From: Penicillus capitatus
Taxonomy: Eukaryota > Chlorophyta
Assembly: GCA_965649825.1 (NCBI GenBank)
Contig: OZ287699.1
Span: 1 to 64,000 of the forward strand
Reading direction: 5' to 3'
DNA length: 64,000 bases
A model generated the notes under the pieces. It worked only from the letters and a program-made list of their open reading frames with translations, did not search any database and was not told where the DNA came from. Below, in pieces: positions 1-10,541 of the stretch (position 1 is its first letter; each line of letters starts with the position of its first letter). The position numbers and the translations under genes are program-made.

Positions 1-3000
1 AAGGAGATTGAGCAAGTGGGCACGGTGCCGTGCGGATGGAAAGACATTTGGCGGTCCATCGCCCGAGGTGCAGCATATCTTTGACGGCCGTCGGACAGGC
101 CGGTCGCGGCCGCCGGCATAGCGACCGGCTGCAAAACCCGATCGTGGATGCACACGGAGAACTTCTAGGAACGTCCCGTATGCAGAGGGCGAGTCGCTCG
201 GCCGACGTGCGGAACCTTCCCGTGGACCTCCGTGCCGACATGTTCGGCCGTTCGGATGTTCGGCACCCCTCCGTCTGACGCCTCCGACTTTAGGATCTCG
301 ACGGCTGCAAACCTGATCGTGGATGCACACGGAGAACTTCTAGGAACGTCCCGTATGCAGAGGGCGAGTCGCTCGGCAATGATGCAGGACCTCTCGGAGC
401 GCCAAGTGCTCGAGCGTTCCAGCGCACACCATCCGTCGGTCGCCGGAGGGACCAAGGGTCCCCCCTTTGCTTCGCTTCCTCGCACCATCCGTCGGTCGCC
501 GGAGGGACCAAGGGTCCCCCCTTTGCTTCGCATCCGGCGTTCGGTGTAGAACGACGGTTAACACTTGGGCACCATTTGAGTCTTGGCGGACGGTTAACGA
601 ACTGTTAACGGTCGCCGACGACTTTGGCGGCCGAACCCACCTTCGCGACGACGTCGGTCGCCGTAACGTTTTTAGCGGAAGGAGATTGAGCAAGTGGGCA
701 CGGTGCCGTGCGGATGGAAAGACATTTGGCGGTCCATCGCCCTGAGGTGCAGCATATCTTTGACGGCCGTCGGACAGGCCGGTCGCGGCCGCCGGCATAG
801 CGACCGGCTGCAAACCCGATCGTGGATGCACACGGAGAACTTCTAGGAACGTCCCGTATGCAGAGGGCGAGTCGCTCGGCCGACGTGCGGAACCTTCCCG
901 TGGACCTCCGTGCCGACATGTTCGGCCGGTCGGATGTTCGGCACCCCTCCGTCTGACGCCTCCGACTATAGGATCTCGACGGCTGCAAACCTGATCGTGG
1001 ATGCACACGGAGAACTTCTAGGAACGTCCCGTATGCAGAGGGCGAGTCGCTCGGCAATGATGCAGGACCTCTCGGAGCGCCAAGTGCTCGAGCGTTCCAG
1101 CGCACACCACCGGTCGGTCGCCGGAGGGACCAAGGGTCCCCCCTTTGCTTCGCTTCCTCGCACCATCCGTCGGTCGCCGGAGGGACCAAGGGTCCCCCCT
1201 TTGCTTCGCTTCCTCGCACCATCCGTCGGTCGCCGGAGGGACCAAGGGTCCCCCCTTGCTTCGCTTCCTCGCACCACCCGTCGGTCGCCGGAGGGACCAA
1301 GGGTCCCCCCTTTGCTTCGCTTCCTCGCACCACCCGTCGGTCGCCGGAGGGACCAAGGGTCCCCCCTTTGCTTCGCCTTCCTCGCACCACCCGTCGGTCG
1401 CGAGGGACAAGGGTCCCCCTTTGCTTCGCATCCGGCGTTCGGTGTAGAACGACGGTTAACACTTGGGCACCATTTGAGTCTTGGCGGACGGTTAACGAAC
1501 TGTTAACGGTCGCCGACGACTTTGGCGGCCGAACCCACCTTCGCGACGACGTCGGTCGCCGTAACGTTTTTAGCGGAAGGAGATTGAGCAAGTGGGCACG
1601 GTGCCGTGCGGATGGAAAGACATTTGGCGGTCCATCGCCCTGAGGTGCAGCATATCTTTGACGGCCGTCGGACAGGCCGGTCGCGGCCGCCGGCATAGCG
1701 ACCGGCTGCAAACCCGATTCGGGATGCACACGGAGAACTTCTAGGACACGTCCCGTATGCAGAGGGCGAGTCGCTCGCCGACGTGCGGAACCTTCCCGTG
1801 GACCTCCGTGCCGACATGTTCGGCCGTTCGGATGTTCGGCACCCCTCCGTCTGACGCCTCCGACTATAGGATCTCGACGGCTGCAAACCTGATCGTGGAT
1901 GCACACGGAGAACTTCTAGGAACGTCCCGTATGCAGAGGGCGAGTCGCTCGGCCGACGTGCGGAACCTTCCCGTGGACCTCCGTGCCGACATGTTCGACC
2001 GTTCGGATGTTCGGCACCCCTCCGTCTGACACCTCCGACTATAGGATCTCGACGGCTGCAAACCTGATCGTGGATGCACACGGAGAACTTCTAGGAACGT
2101 CCCGTATGCAGAGGGCGAGTCGCTCGGCAATGATGCAGGACCTCTCGGAGCGCCAAGTGCTCGAGCGTTCCAGCGCACACCACCGGTCGGTCGCCGGAGG
2201 GACCAAGGGTCCCCCCTTTGCTTCGCATCCTCGCACCATCCGTCGGTCGCCGGAGGGACCAAGGGTCCCCCCTTTGCTTCGCTTCCTCGCACCACCCGTC
2301 GGTCGCCGGAGGGACCAAGGGTCCCCCCTTTGCTTCGCTTCCTCGCACCACCCGTCGGTCGCCGGAGGGACCAAGGGTCCCCCCTTTGCTTCGCTTCCTC
2401 GCACCACCCGTCGGTTGCCGGAGGGACCAAGGGTCCCCCCTTTGCTTCGCTTCCTCGCACCACCCGTCGGTCGCCGGAGGGACCAAGGGTCCCCCCTTTG
2501 CTTCGCTTCCTCGCACCACCCGTCGGTCGCCGGAGGGACCAAGGGTCCCCCCTTTGCTTCGCTTCCTCGCACCATCCGTCGGTCGCCGGAGGGACCAAGG
2601 GTCCCCCCTTTGCTTCGCTTCCTCGCACCATCCGTCGGTCGCCGGAGGGACCAAGGGTCCCCCCTTTGCTTCGCTTCCTCGCACCATCCGTCGGTCGCCG
2701 GAGGGACCAAGGGTCCCCCCTTTGCTTCGCTTCCTCGCACCATCCGTCGGTCGCCGGAGGGACCAAGGGTCCCCCCTTTGCTTCGCATCCGGCGTTCGGT
2801 GTAGAACGACGGTTAACACTTGGGCACCATTTGAGTCTTGGCGGACGGTTAACGAACTGTTAACGGTCGCCGACGACTTTGGCGGCCGAACCCACCTTCG
2901 CGACGACGTCGGTCGCCGTAACGTTTTTAGCGGAAGGAGATTGAGCAAGTGGGCACGGTGCCGTGCGGATGGAAAGACATTTGGCGGTCCATCGCCCCGA

Positions 3001-5934
3001 GGTGCAGCATATCTTTGACGGCCGTCGGACAGGCCGGTCGCGGCCGCCGGCAAAGCGACCGGCTGCAAACCCGATCGTGGATGCACACGGAGAACTTCTA
3101 GGAACGTCCCGTATGCAGAGGGCGAGTCGCTCGGCCGACGTGCGGAACCTTCCCGTGGACCTCCGTGCCGACATGTTCGGCCGTTCGGATGTTCGGCACC
3201 CCTCCGTCTGACGCCTCCGACTATAGGATCTCGACGGCTGCAAACCCGATCGTGGATGCACACGGAGAACTTCTAGGAACGTCCCGTATGCAGAGGGCGA
3301 GTCGCTCGGCAATGATGCAGGACCTCTCGGAGCGCCAAGTGCTCGAGCGTTCCAGCGCACACCACCGGTCGGTCGCCGGAGGGACCAAGGGTCCCCCCTT
3401 TGCTTCGCATCCTCGCACCATCCGTCGGTCGCCGGAGGGACCAAGGGTCCCCCCTTTGCTTCGCTTCCTCGCACCACCCGTCGGTTGCCGGAGGGACCAA
3501 GGGTCCCCCCTTTGCTTCGCTTCCTCGCACCATCCGTCGGTCGCCGGAGGGACCAAGGGTCCCCCCTTTGCTTCGCATCCGGCGTTCGGTGTAGAACGAC
3601 GGTTAACACTTGGGCACCATTTGAGTCTTGGCGGACGGTTAACGAACTGTTAACGGTCGCCGACGACTTTGGCGGCCGAACCCACCTTCGCGACGACGTC
3701 GGTCGCCGTAACGTTTTTAGCGGAAGGAGATTGAGCAAGTGGGCACGGTGCCGTGCGGATGGAAAGACATTTGGCGGTCCATCGCCCCGAGGTGCAGCAT
3801 ATCTTTGACGGCCGTCGGACAGTCCGGTCGCGTCCGCCGGCATAGCGACCGGCTGCAAACCCGATCGTGGATGCACACGGAGAACTTCTAGGAACGTCCC
3901 GTATGCAGAGGGCGAGTCGCTCGGCCGACGTGCGGAACCTTCCCGTGGACCTCCGTGCCGACATGTTCGGCCGTTCGGATGTTCGGCACCCCTCCGTCTG
4001 ACGCCTCCGACTATAGGATCTCGACGGCTGCAAACCTGATCGTGGATGCACACGGAGAACTTCTAGGAACGTCCCGTATGCAGAGGGCGAGTCGCTCGGC
4101 AATGATGCAGGACCTCTCGGAGCGCCAAGTGCTCGAGCGTTCCAGCGCACACCACCGGTCGGTCGCCGGAGGGACCAAGGGTCCCCCCTTTGCTTCGCAT
4201 CCTCGCACCATCCGTCGGTCGCCGGAGGGACCAAGGGTCCCCCCTTTGCTTCGCTTCCTCGCACCATCCGTCGGTCGCCGGAGGGACCAAGGGTCCCCCC
4301 TTTGCTTCGCATCCTCGCACCATCCGTCGGTCGCCGGAGGGACCAAGGGTCCCCCCTTTGCTTCGCTTCCTCGCACCATCCGTCGGTCGCCGGAGGGACC
4401 AAGGGTCCCCCCTTTGCTTCGCTTCCTCGCACCATCCGTCGGTCGCCGGAGGGACCAAGGGTCCCCCCTTTGCTTCGCATCCGGCGTTCGGTGTAGAACG
4501 ACGGTTAACACTTGGGCACCATTTGAGTCTTGGCGGACGGTTAACGAACTGTTAACGGTCGCCGACGACTTTGGCGGCCGAACCCACCTTCGCGACGACG
4601 TCGGTCGCCGTAACGTTTTTAGCGGAAGGAGATTGAGCAAGTGGGCACGGTGCCGTGCGGATGGAAAGACATTTGGCGGTCCATCGCCCCGAGGTGCAGC
4701 ATATCTTTGATGGCCGTCGGACAGGCCGGTCGCGGCCGCCGGCATAGCGACCGGCTGCAAACCCGATCGTGGATGCACACGGAGAACTTCTAGGAACGTC
4801 CCGTATGCAGAGGGCGAGTCGCTCGGCCGACGTGCGGAACCTTCCCGTGGACCTCCGTGCCGACATGTTCGGCCGTTCGGATGTTCGGCACCCCTCCGTC
4901 TGACGCCTCCGACTTTAGGATCTCGACGGCTGCAAACCCGATCGTGGATGCACACGGAGAACTTCTAGGAACGTCCCGTATGCAGAGGGCGAGTCGCTCG
5001 GCAATGATGCAGGACCTCTCGGAGCGCCAAGTGCTCGAGCGTTCCAGCGCACACCATCCGTCGGTCGCCGGAGGGACCAAGGGTCCCCCCTTTGCTTCGC
5101 ATCCTCGCACCATCCGTCGGTCGCCGGAGGGACCAAGGGTCCCCCCTTTGCTTCGCTTCCTCGCACCATCCGTCGGTCGCCGGAGGGACCAAGGGTCCCC
5201 CCTTTGCTTCGCATCCGGCGTTCGGTGTAGAACGACGGTTAACACTTGGGCACCATTTGAGTCTTGGCGGACGGTTAACGAACTGTTAACGGTCGCCGAC
5301 GACTTTGGCGGCCGAACCCACCTTCGCGACGACGTCGGTCGCCGTAACGTTTTTAGCGGAAGGAGATTGAGCAAGTGGGCACGGTGCCGTGCGGATGGAA
5401 AGACATTTGGCGGTCCATCGCCCTGAGGTGCAGCATATCTTTGACGGCCGTCGGACAGGCCGGTCGCGGCCGCCGGCATAGCGACCGGCTGCAAACCCGA
5501 TCGTGGATGCACACGGAGAACTTCTAGGAACGTCCCGTATGCAGAGGGCGAGTCGCTCGGCCGACGTGCGGAACCTTCCCGTGGACCTCCGTGCCGACAT
5601 GTTCGGCCGTTCGGATGTTCGGCACCCCTCCGTCTGACGCCTCCGACTATAGGATCTCGACGGCTGCAAACCTGATCGTGGATGCACACGGAGAACTTCT
5701 AGGAACGTCCCGTATGCAGAGGGCGAGTCGCTCGGCAATGATGCAGGACCTCTCGGAGCGCCAAGTGCTCGAGCGTTCCAGCGCACACCACCGGTCGGTC
5801 GCCGGAGGGACCAAGGGTCCCCCCTTTGCTTCGCATCCTCGCACCATCCGTCGGTCGCCGGAGGGACCAAGGGTCCCCCCTTTGCTTCGCTTCCTCGCAC
5901 CATCCGTCGGTCGCCGGAGGGACCAAGGGTCCCC
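1..5934. repeat. Nested satellite-like tandem array, seven units
   Basis: A higher-order tandem repeat. Units begin at the motif aaggagattgagcaag at 1, 679, 1577, 2934, 3724, 4626 and 5360, giving unit lengths of 678, 898, 1357, 790, 902 and 734 bp plus a truncated last unit that breaks inside a 56-mer at about 5934. Each unit has a leader of about 140 bp, a block of about 175 bp present twice (three times in the unit starting at 1577), a 56-bp minisatellite and a tail with three GTTAAC sites. The sequence is much more GC-rich than the rest of the window. Long open frames on both strands arise because GC-rich repeats lack stops and 56 is not a multiple of 3; I do not call them genes. The array starts mid-array at the left edge. 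No telomere repeat is visible. Confidence 0.95.
2178..2789. repeat. 56-bp minisatellite, largest block (11 copies)
   Basis: Eleven copies of a 56-bp unit, with the landmark gaccaagg at 2201, 2257, 2313 and so on every 56 bp to 2761. Copy number in the seven higher-order units is 2, 6, 11, 4, 6, 3 and 3 (the last cut short). Unit lengths follow 566 + 56n for four of the six complete units. The unit beginning at 679 differs by a few small deletions, and the one at 1577 by an extra 175-bp block. Each copy contains gggacc-aag-ggtccc, a perfect 6-bp inverted repeat around a 3-nt spacer. Copies differ mainly by catcc/cacccg and ttgc/tcgc variants. Confidence 0.95.
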
Positions 5935-5981
5935 ATCATCGACACCATCATCTGTCACCGTCGATGTTCTGTGCGAACGAC

Positions 5982-8267
5982 TTAGTCGGAACTTTCCTTG
6001 TTGGTCTTAGCCGCTGCATCATCCTTCTTCTTTGTCTTGAGCGATTCTGGACAGTCAAAATCCAAAAACTCACCAGCTGTCCGGGGAGGTTTGTATGTTG
6101 CTCCGTGTCTTCTCCCCACTCTCTGTAGACGATCTACCAGTCCTAATTAGCACAAGATCTAACACTTCCAACAAGAATAATATGTACAAAACTGTTGGGT
6201 GTCTTCCATAGGCGATAGCACGTTGCCATTGGTCGTTTGCCATCGCCAGCTTCGCGGCATGCTTTACAGTCAGGACACTCACGCAAATCCATTTCTGCTC
6301 TCATTCTCTTGCGACGAGCATATTCCACATGCTTGGAGTTAGTCAGATTCTTACGGTTCTAGAAGAAAGCATGAATCGAGGTGACCACACCAAAAGAGAC
6401 ATTGCTTCTTCTGTTGTTGTACCTTTCGAATACCCTCCTCTACAATTGCTGCCATGTTTTCTTCGGAAAATGTCACAAAGTCGTCTATATCAAATTCTGG
6501 TATGCCCATCTCGGCATCCGAATCCGAATCAGGGATCCTCCAGCTTTCTTTGCTAACATCTTTCTTGGAGTCGTCATTTTTTTCTGGCCGACTGGCAGGC
6601 TCTTTATCGCGATCTGCTTCTCCTTGGGGCTCTTCTTCTACAAGATCTTCTAAACCCACAAAGTTCAACAACAGCGAAACAGCTTGGGCGAGAGTCCTTA
6701 CCTTTCGGATCGCTCTGCTCGCCAGAAGGAAACAATTTGTTTTCATAGGCCGCCAGACGGGCTTCGAGCTCTTTGTTCTTTTTCTTCTCTTCCATCAGCG
6801 AATGCATTAGTTCTGGGACCATCCGTCTGAATAGCTGTGTGTACAGCTTATACTTGGCAATCTTTCTGTAGAGTTTCCCCGCCGCGTACTCGCTGATTCG
6901 CAATGGACTATTCTGGGGTAATTCCGTGGAAGGTACGCGTCCCTCTTGAGACCTAGCCACATAGGCAATCGCATTTTGACTGTGGCCCATTGCATACAGA
7001 CCGGTACGACAGCGCTCTGGCTTCGACAATGTCTGGATCGATATCGATTCTTGTGTTTTGATTGGCTGACAAACTCTTTCCATTGAAATCGTCAACTTTT
7101 GCACCTAGACACGCATCTTAATACGTCTCTCATTCATCCATCGTCGAGCATACGTGTGACAGCGATGATGTGGATGTTATCATCATTCATCAGTTCTTCG
7201 AGTTCGCTTCCTTCTTTGATGGCCATAGCATCCCATAGACTTATCTAAACGAAGACAGTGCAACGAATGATCGCAGAAGAGTGAGGCAGGCGCACTTCAA
7301 TCGAGTAGTTGGATGTGTCTTTGATCGTGACGCGCCTGATGTCCACTTCGTCGCCGTTTCTCTTTGTAATCCGGCGTTTATTTTCGACACTCGTCATGAT
7401 GCCGATCACATCGACCGGTTTGCTACTGTCGCGCGAATGTCGAGTGCAAAGATAGACTTGTCAAAAGCAAACAGTGTTCTTAAAAGATCGATAGTATGCT
7501 CAGAAACTGGGTCTTTTATACCCCCATTTTATTATTCATGCTTCACGTCATGCTGACGTCATGGGACGTCACGTCGGCTTGAGTGTCCTCCCTCCCTTCG
7601 CCTTCGCCTTCACGACACCACTATCCATGTGAAGAATCGATTCGATGGGCTTGAACTGCACACCACACATCTCACACTTCTAGCAGCCAGAAGAGTGATA
7701 TTATTATACGTGATAGAGAACGTATGGGATGTTGACGCCTGCAGCCTCATCGGGAACGAGATCGACAGTCGAGCCCATGTTAAGCCGCATCTCAAAGTTC
7801 GTCTCAAAGTCTTTGAACCTCTGCACAGAAACCGACGAATCAGTGAGAGATAAGTGTGAATATTAACATACCGGATTAGATATCACGCCGACAACCGCTC
7901 TGGCAATTCTGTAGATCTTGCCGATATGTATTCGGTCGAAGAACTTACATGCAACTGCATAAAACGCAACACAGCGCATCTGCCCTTGTTCGGCATCCAA
8001 CAGATCAAAAGAGAACAGTTTTCCTGTAAACACACATTGATGTTTTGTACGCCATATATTCGAACCTTCTCCGGATGCACTGTCAAAACTCCGCAGCTTG
8101 CTCTTGTGTGTACATCTTACAATCGTTGACCATCTTGCAGTGTTGTTTGTCAAACAACGCAGCGGCGTGTACCCAATGTAGCTCGACATGATAATTGTGC
8201 TCGATGTCGATAAACAACGGAGACTCAACGGCGGCAGCGAATGTGAAGATAAATTAATTGTTGTCAT
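5982..8267 (-). CDS. RPA1-like protein (DBD-A and DBD-B) with CtIP/Sae2-like C-terminus
   Basis: Ten or eleven exons on the minus strand: 8267-8066, 8023-7872, 7820-7710, 7655-7573, 7422-7296, 7244-7154, 7104-7002, 6952-6702, 6649-6423, 6361-~6180 and 6122-5982. Every junction down to 6361 keeps frame. The first seven exons match RPA1 ssDNA-binding domains A and B: SASGEGKLFSFDLLDAEQ, the KPVDVIGIM segment, and AKVDDFNGKSLSANQNTRI before DPDIVEA. RPA1 domain C is absent. Instead exon 8 brings a coiled coil (EEKKKNKELEARLAAYENKL), then an acidic linker, then KHVEYARRKRMRAE followed by ECPDCKAC, and finally RRHGATYKPPRTAGEFLDFD. These last elements resemble the CxxC and RHR...PP.TP..FW parts of the Sae2/CtIP/Com1 C-terminus. 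The exon 7/8 donor (GTCTGT) and the last intron borders are the weakest points. Alternatively these are two overlapping genes, the second starting near 6990. The N-terminal RPA70N domain was not found. Confidence 0.6.
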
Positions 8268-9933
8268 TGTAGGCGATTTCCCTTCGTAACGTGACTTGAC
8301 ACCCTGTCACGCACTCCTCAGACGAACGGGTTGGGAAGCGGTCGACGACGAAGGCTTATCGCTTGCAGAAGACTGTCAGACAATGAAAGGTCGAGGTTAA
8401 ATACCCGAGGAACGAACTAACAGGTCACATCAAGTGTTCCTGGGCCACTCGTTGGTCCACTGCGCGGAGCTGGGCATTACGTAACTGTGACACACCCGTT
8501 GCATTAATGCGGGTTTGATTTAATCGGACATATCAGATTGACCGAATCCACGTCCACAATTTCCATTCAAACGAGACGACCGGTTTTTGCCAAGAGGATT
8601 TACAAAACTGTATCGACATGAATGTGCGAATCAGTGTATATTCTTGAAGAAGTAATCGTCATCTCCTTGTCTAGACAACTGTCTCATTCCTCATTGCTGA
8701 GTGCATGGATGGTCACGTCGTTTACTAAACGACGCCTTCGTTCCATATCTCTTCATCGCTGAGCACTTTGTCCATCATCTTATGAGTATCCTTCTAGAAA
8801 TGGCGTCAAACGTGATAGGACAACGCCTTTTCCTGTGTTTAGAAGATCGCCTGCGGTTCATTTTGGATGGATGAATGATTGATTGCCTCTTATGTCGGCC
8901 TTCCAGTATGTTTTCTGCAATCCTTCACCCACCACAAGACACAGCTCGCACGTGCCTTCCAAACAGAAGTCGCTAAACATGAACAAAACAAACACAGTGG
9001 ACATCATCTCCATCCTTCTCAACGGCTCACACATTCGGTTGGATGGCGCCACATTCTTCAGCTGTTCTTAGCACGTTATCACCGGAGAGACCCCTCTCCG
9101 CCTGACGCCATTTCAGTAATGCGCGTCTGGCCGAATAGGGACGGAGACTACAATCTCGCCTTCGCCTGTGTCGAAAGTCACTACGAGTTCGGATTCCTTC
9201 ATGTTGGCCTCTCTCTCCACTAATGCGTCCCTGGGACTCTCGAATTTCTAAACTGAGAAGGCATGGTGCATCACCGAATACGCATGTCGCCCTTTTTGAC
9301 TGTTAGACGATACCGATCCTCTCTGACAGTCCCTGAGGGTGGCAAATGTCTTTTGCTTTCTGTAGCTACTGGACGGAGACGCAGTTGCGACAGCCGGCCT
9401 ACACTTGTGCAGTTAATTCCGACACGCATAACGGAAACGAGCAAACGAACGGCGTGTCGAAAAAAGTTCGGTCTTCGCCATAAGCACCATTATCTCATTT
9501 TGCATCTTTTCGAAGCACACCGTCGTCGCAAGAAAGCCTTCCTGCACACAATCTGCTGCAGGACGAGTGAGTGGGTTTCGACTCTTCTCGTTCGCGAATT
9601 CTTTTATCGTCCCACCATAGAAACAATGTCGAATGGAGGACGTCCTGAAGGCGCAAGCAGTTCACATCGTTCCTGCCGATCCCTCGCGGGCCACCAACCA
9701 ACTCCAACGTCGTCGTCGAGATTTAGCGACGTTCCTCGTGGAAGGCAGTCTATTCTGGCGGGTCGCTACACCATTGGTGCTGAGTTAGACGTGGAGCCAA
9801 CGGCGTGTTTTTACGGCTTTCGACCAGAAAGAAGGTCGTTTTGTAGCAGTGAAGCAGATGTCCTCCCTGGAGATTCTCTCGGCAATATTGCCAATCTCGA
9901 GTGAACTCGTTCTACAAAAAGGCCGATCATGAA
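8268..9933. other. Unresolved interval with coding-like fragments
   Basis: No gene model could be assembled. On the minus strand a frame at about 9230-9110 encodes a segment containing NMKESELVVTFDTGEGEIVV, and another at about 8550-8430 contains LNQTRINATGVSQLRNAQLR; both have coding-like composition but no family I recognise. They could be exons of one minus-strand gene upstream of the RPA1 homolog. On the plus strand lies the kinase-like relic described separately. The remaining sequence shows nothing I can support. Confidence 0.4.
9626..9925 (+). pseudogene. Protein-kinase N-lobe relic, frame-broken
   Basis: Three pieces of a protein-kinase N-lobe lie in order but in different frames. 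RYTIGAEL (start of the domain) is followed by RGANGVF (glycine-rich loop) after a one-base shift, and then by TAFDQKEGRFVAVKQM (VAxK lysine motif) after a shift at a run of five T. The third frame stops at about 9927, and no catalytic-loop HRD or DFG motif follows in order. The order resembles STE/MAP3K-type kinases. The shifts point to a decayed copy, or less likely to homopolymer errors in the assembly. The uninterrupted frame from 9263 that contains the first piece has no other recognisable content. Confidence 0.45.
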
Positions 9934-10509
9934 TCACACGGCAAAAGGAAAAGTGGACAGGAGAGAGAACTGCCGATTGGAGAAAACCGAATCCTTTCTT
10001 GATGAATCTTCGACATGAGCCGCAGCGTTGTCTGTTTTTGGAGACAACTGCACGCTAAACAACTCTTCGCGTACATCGTCGGAGTCTACCGTCTCCCCGG
10101 CGATGTTGCTGGATGTCCTATTCAGAAATCACACCACTCGATGTGCTTTTCTCATTCTGCATCGTAATGGACGAACTGTTGTTACAGAGGGCTGCTTTTA
10201 CCATGCGCTTATGGAATTTCTTGCTACTGGAATCTACTTCTGTATGTTTCTTTTCTGAGTTGCTGCGCATCTCTTTGGTGGTGTCCGTGGCAGAATACAC
10301 CAGCATAATTGTTTGGAGAGTACGAAACGCTTTCCTGCATTCCGTGCATCCAAACACATGATAAGACTAGCAGCCTCTCGACGCCCATTGCCATAGTTCG
10401 CCGACGCTACTTCGAAACCAATGGCGTAAAGGCAACGCTCAGTCAGTACCTAGGAGTCACATCGACCAACACATCCGTCGACGGAGCCGAGACTCGCACT
10501 AATTGCCAT
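9934..10509 (-). CDS. Hypothetical protein with a PDCD2-like CxxC motif
   Basis: Minus-strand pieces that look coding. ATG at 10509 opens MAISASLGSVDGCVGRCDS. After an acceptor near 10370 comes SYHVFGCTECRKAFRTLQTI, running into a Ser/Lys-rich hydrophilic stretch to about 10118. A last segment (ETVDSDDVREELFSVQLSPK and onward) ends at a TGA at 9934. The YHVFGCTEC-K-FR pattern recalls the first zinc-binding part of PDCD2/Tsr4 proteins, which chaperone ribosomal protein uS5, but the characteristic upstream CxxC...YAPL segment was not found. Intron borders between the pieces are not settled, so the coordinates give the span only. Confidence 0.35.
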
Positions 10510-10541
10510 CTTCAATCGCTATTCGTTCTCGAAGGACGATT

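Noticed and set aside
1-5934. CRISPR-like array
   Set aside because: Repeats are head-to-tail without unique spacers, the unit is 56 bp with internal identity throughout, and the surrounding genome is eukaryotic.
605-5951. Long minus- and plus-strand open frames (up to 433 codons) across the tandem array
   Set aside because: They follow the repeat periodicity, occur in several frames at once and change register with 56-bp copy number. No start context, motif or family supports coding.
6604-7104. A stand-alone gene starting at the ATG 7104 (MQKLTISMERVC...)
   Set aside because: Over 7104-7002 another frame gives a clear RPA1 segment (AKVDDFNGKSLS...DPDIVEA), so the ATG frame there is a shadow; only the part after 6952 is used.
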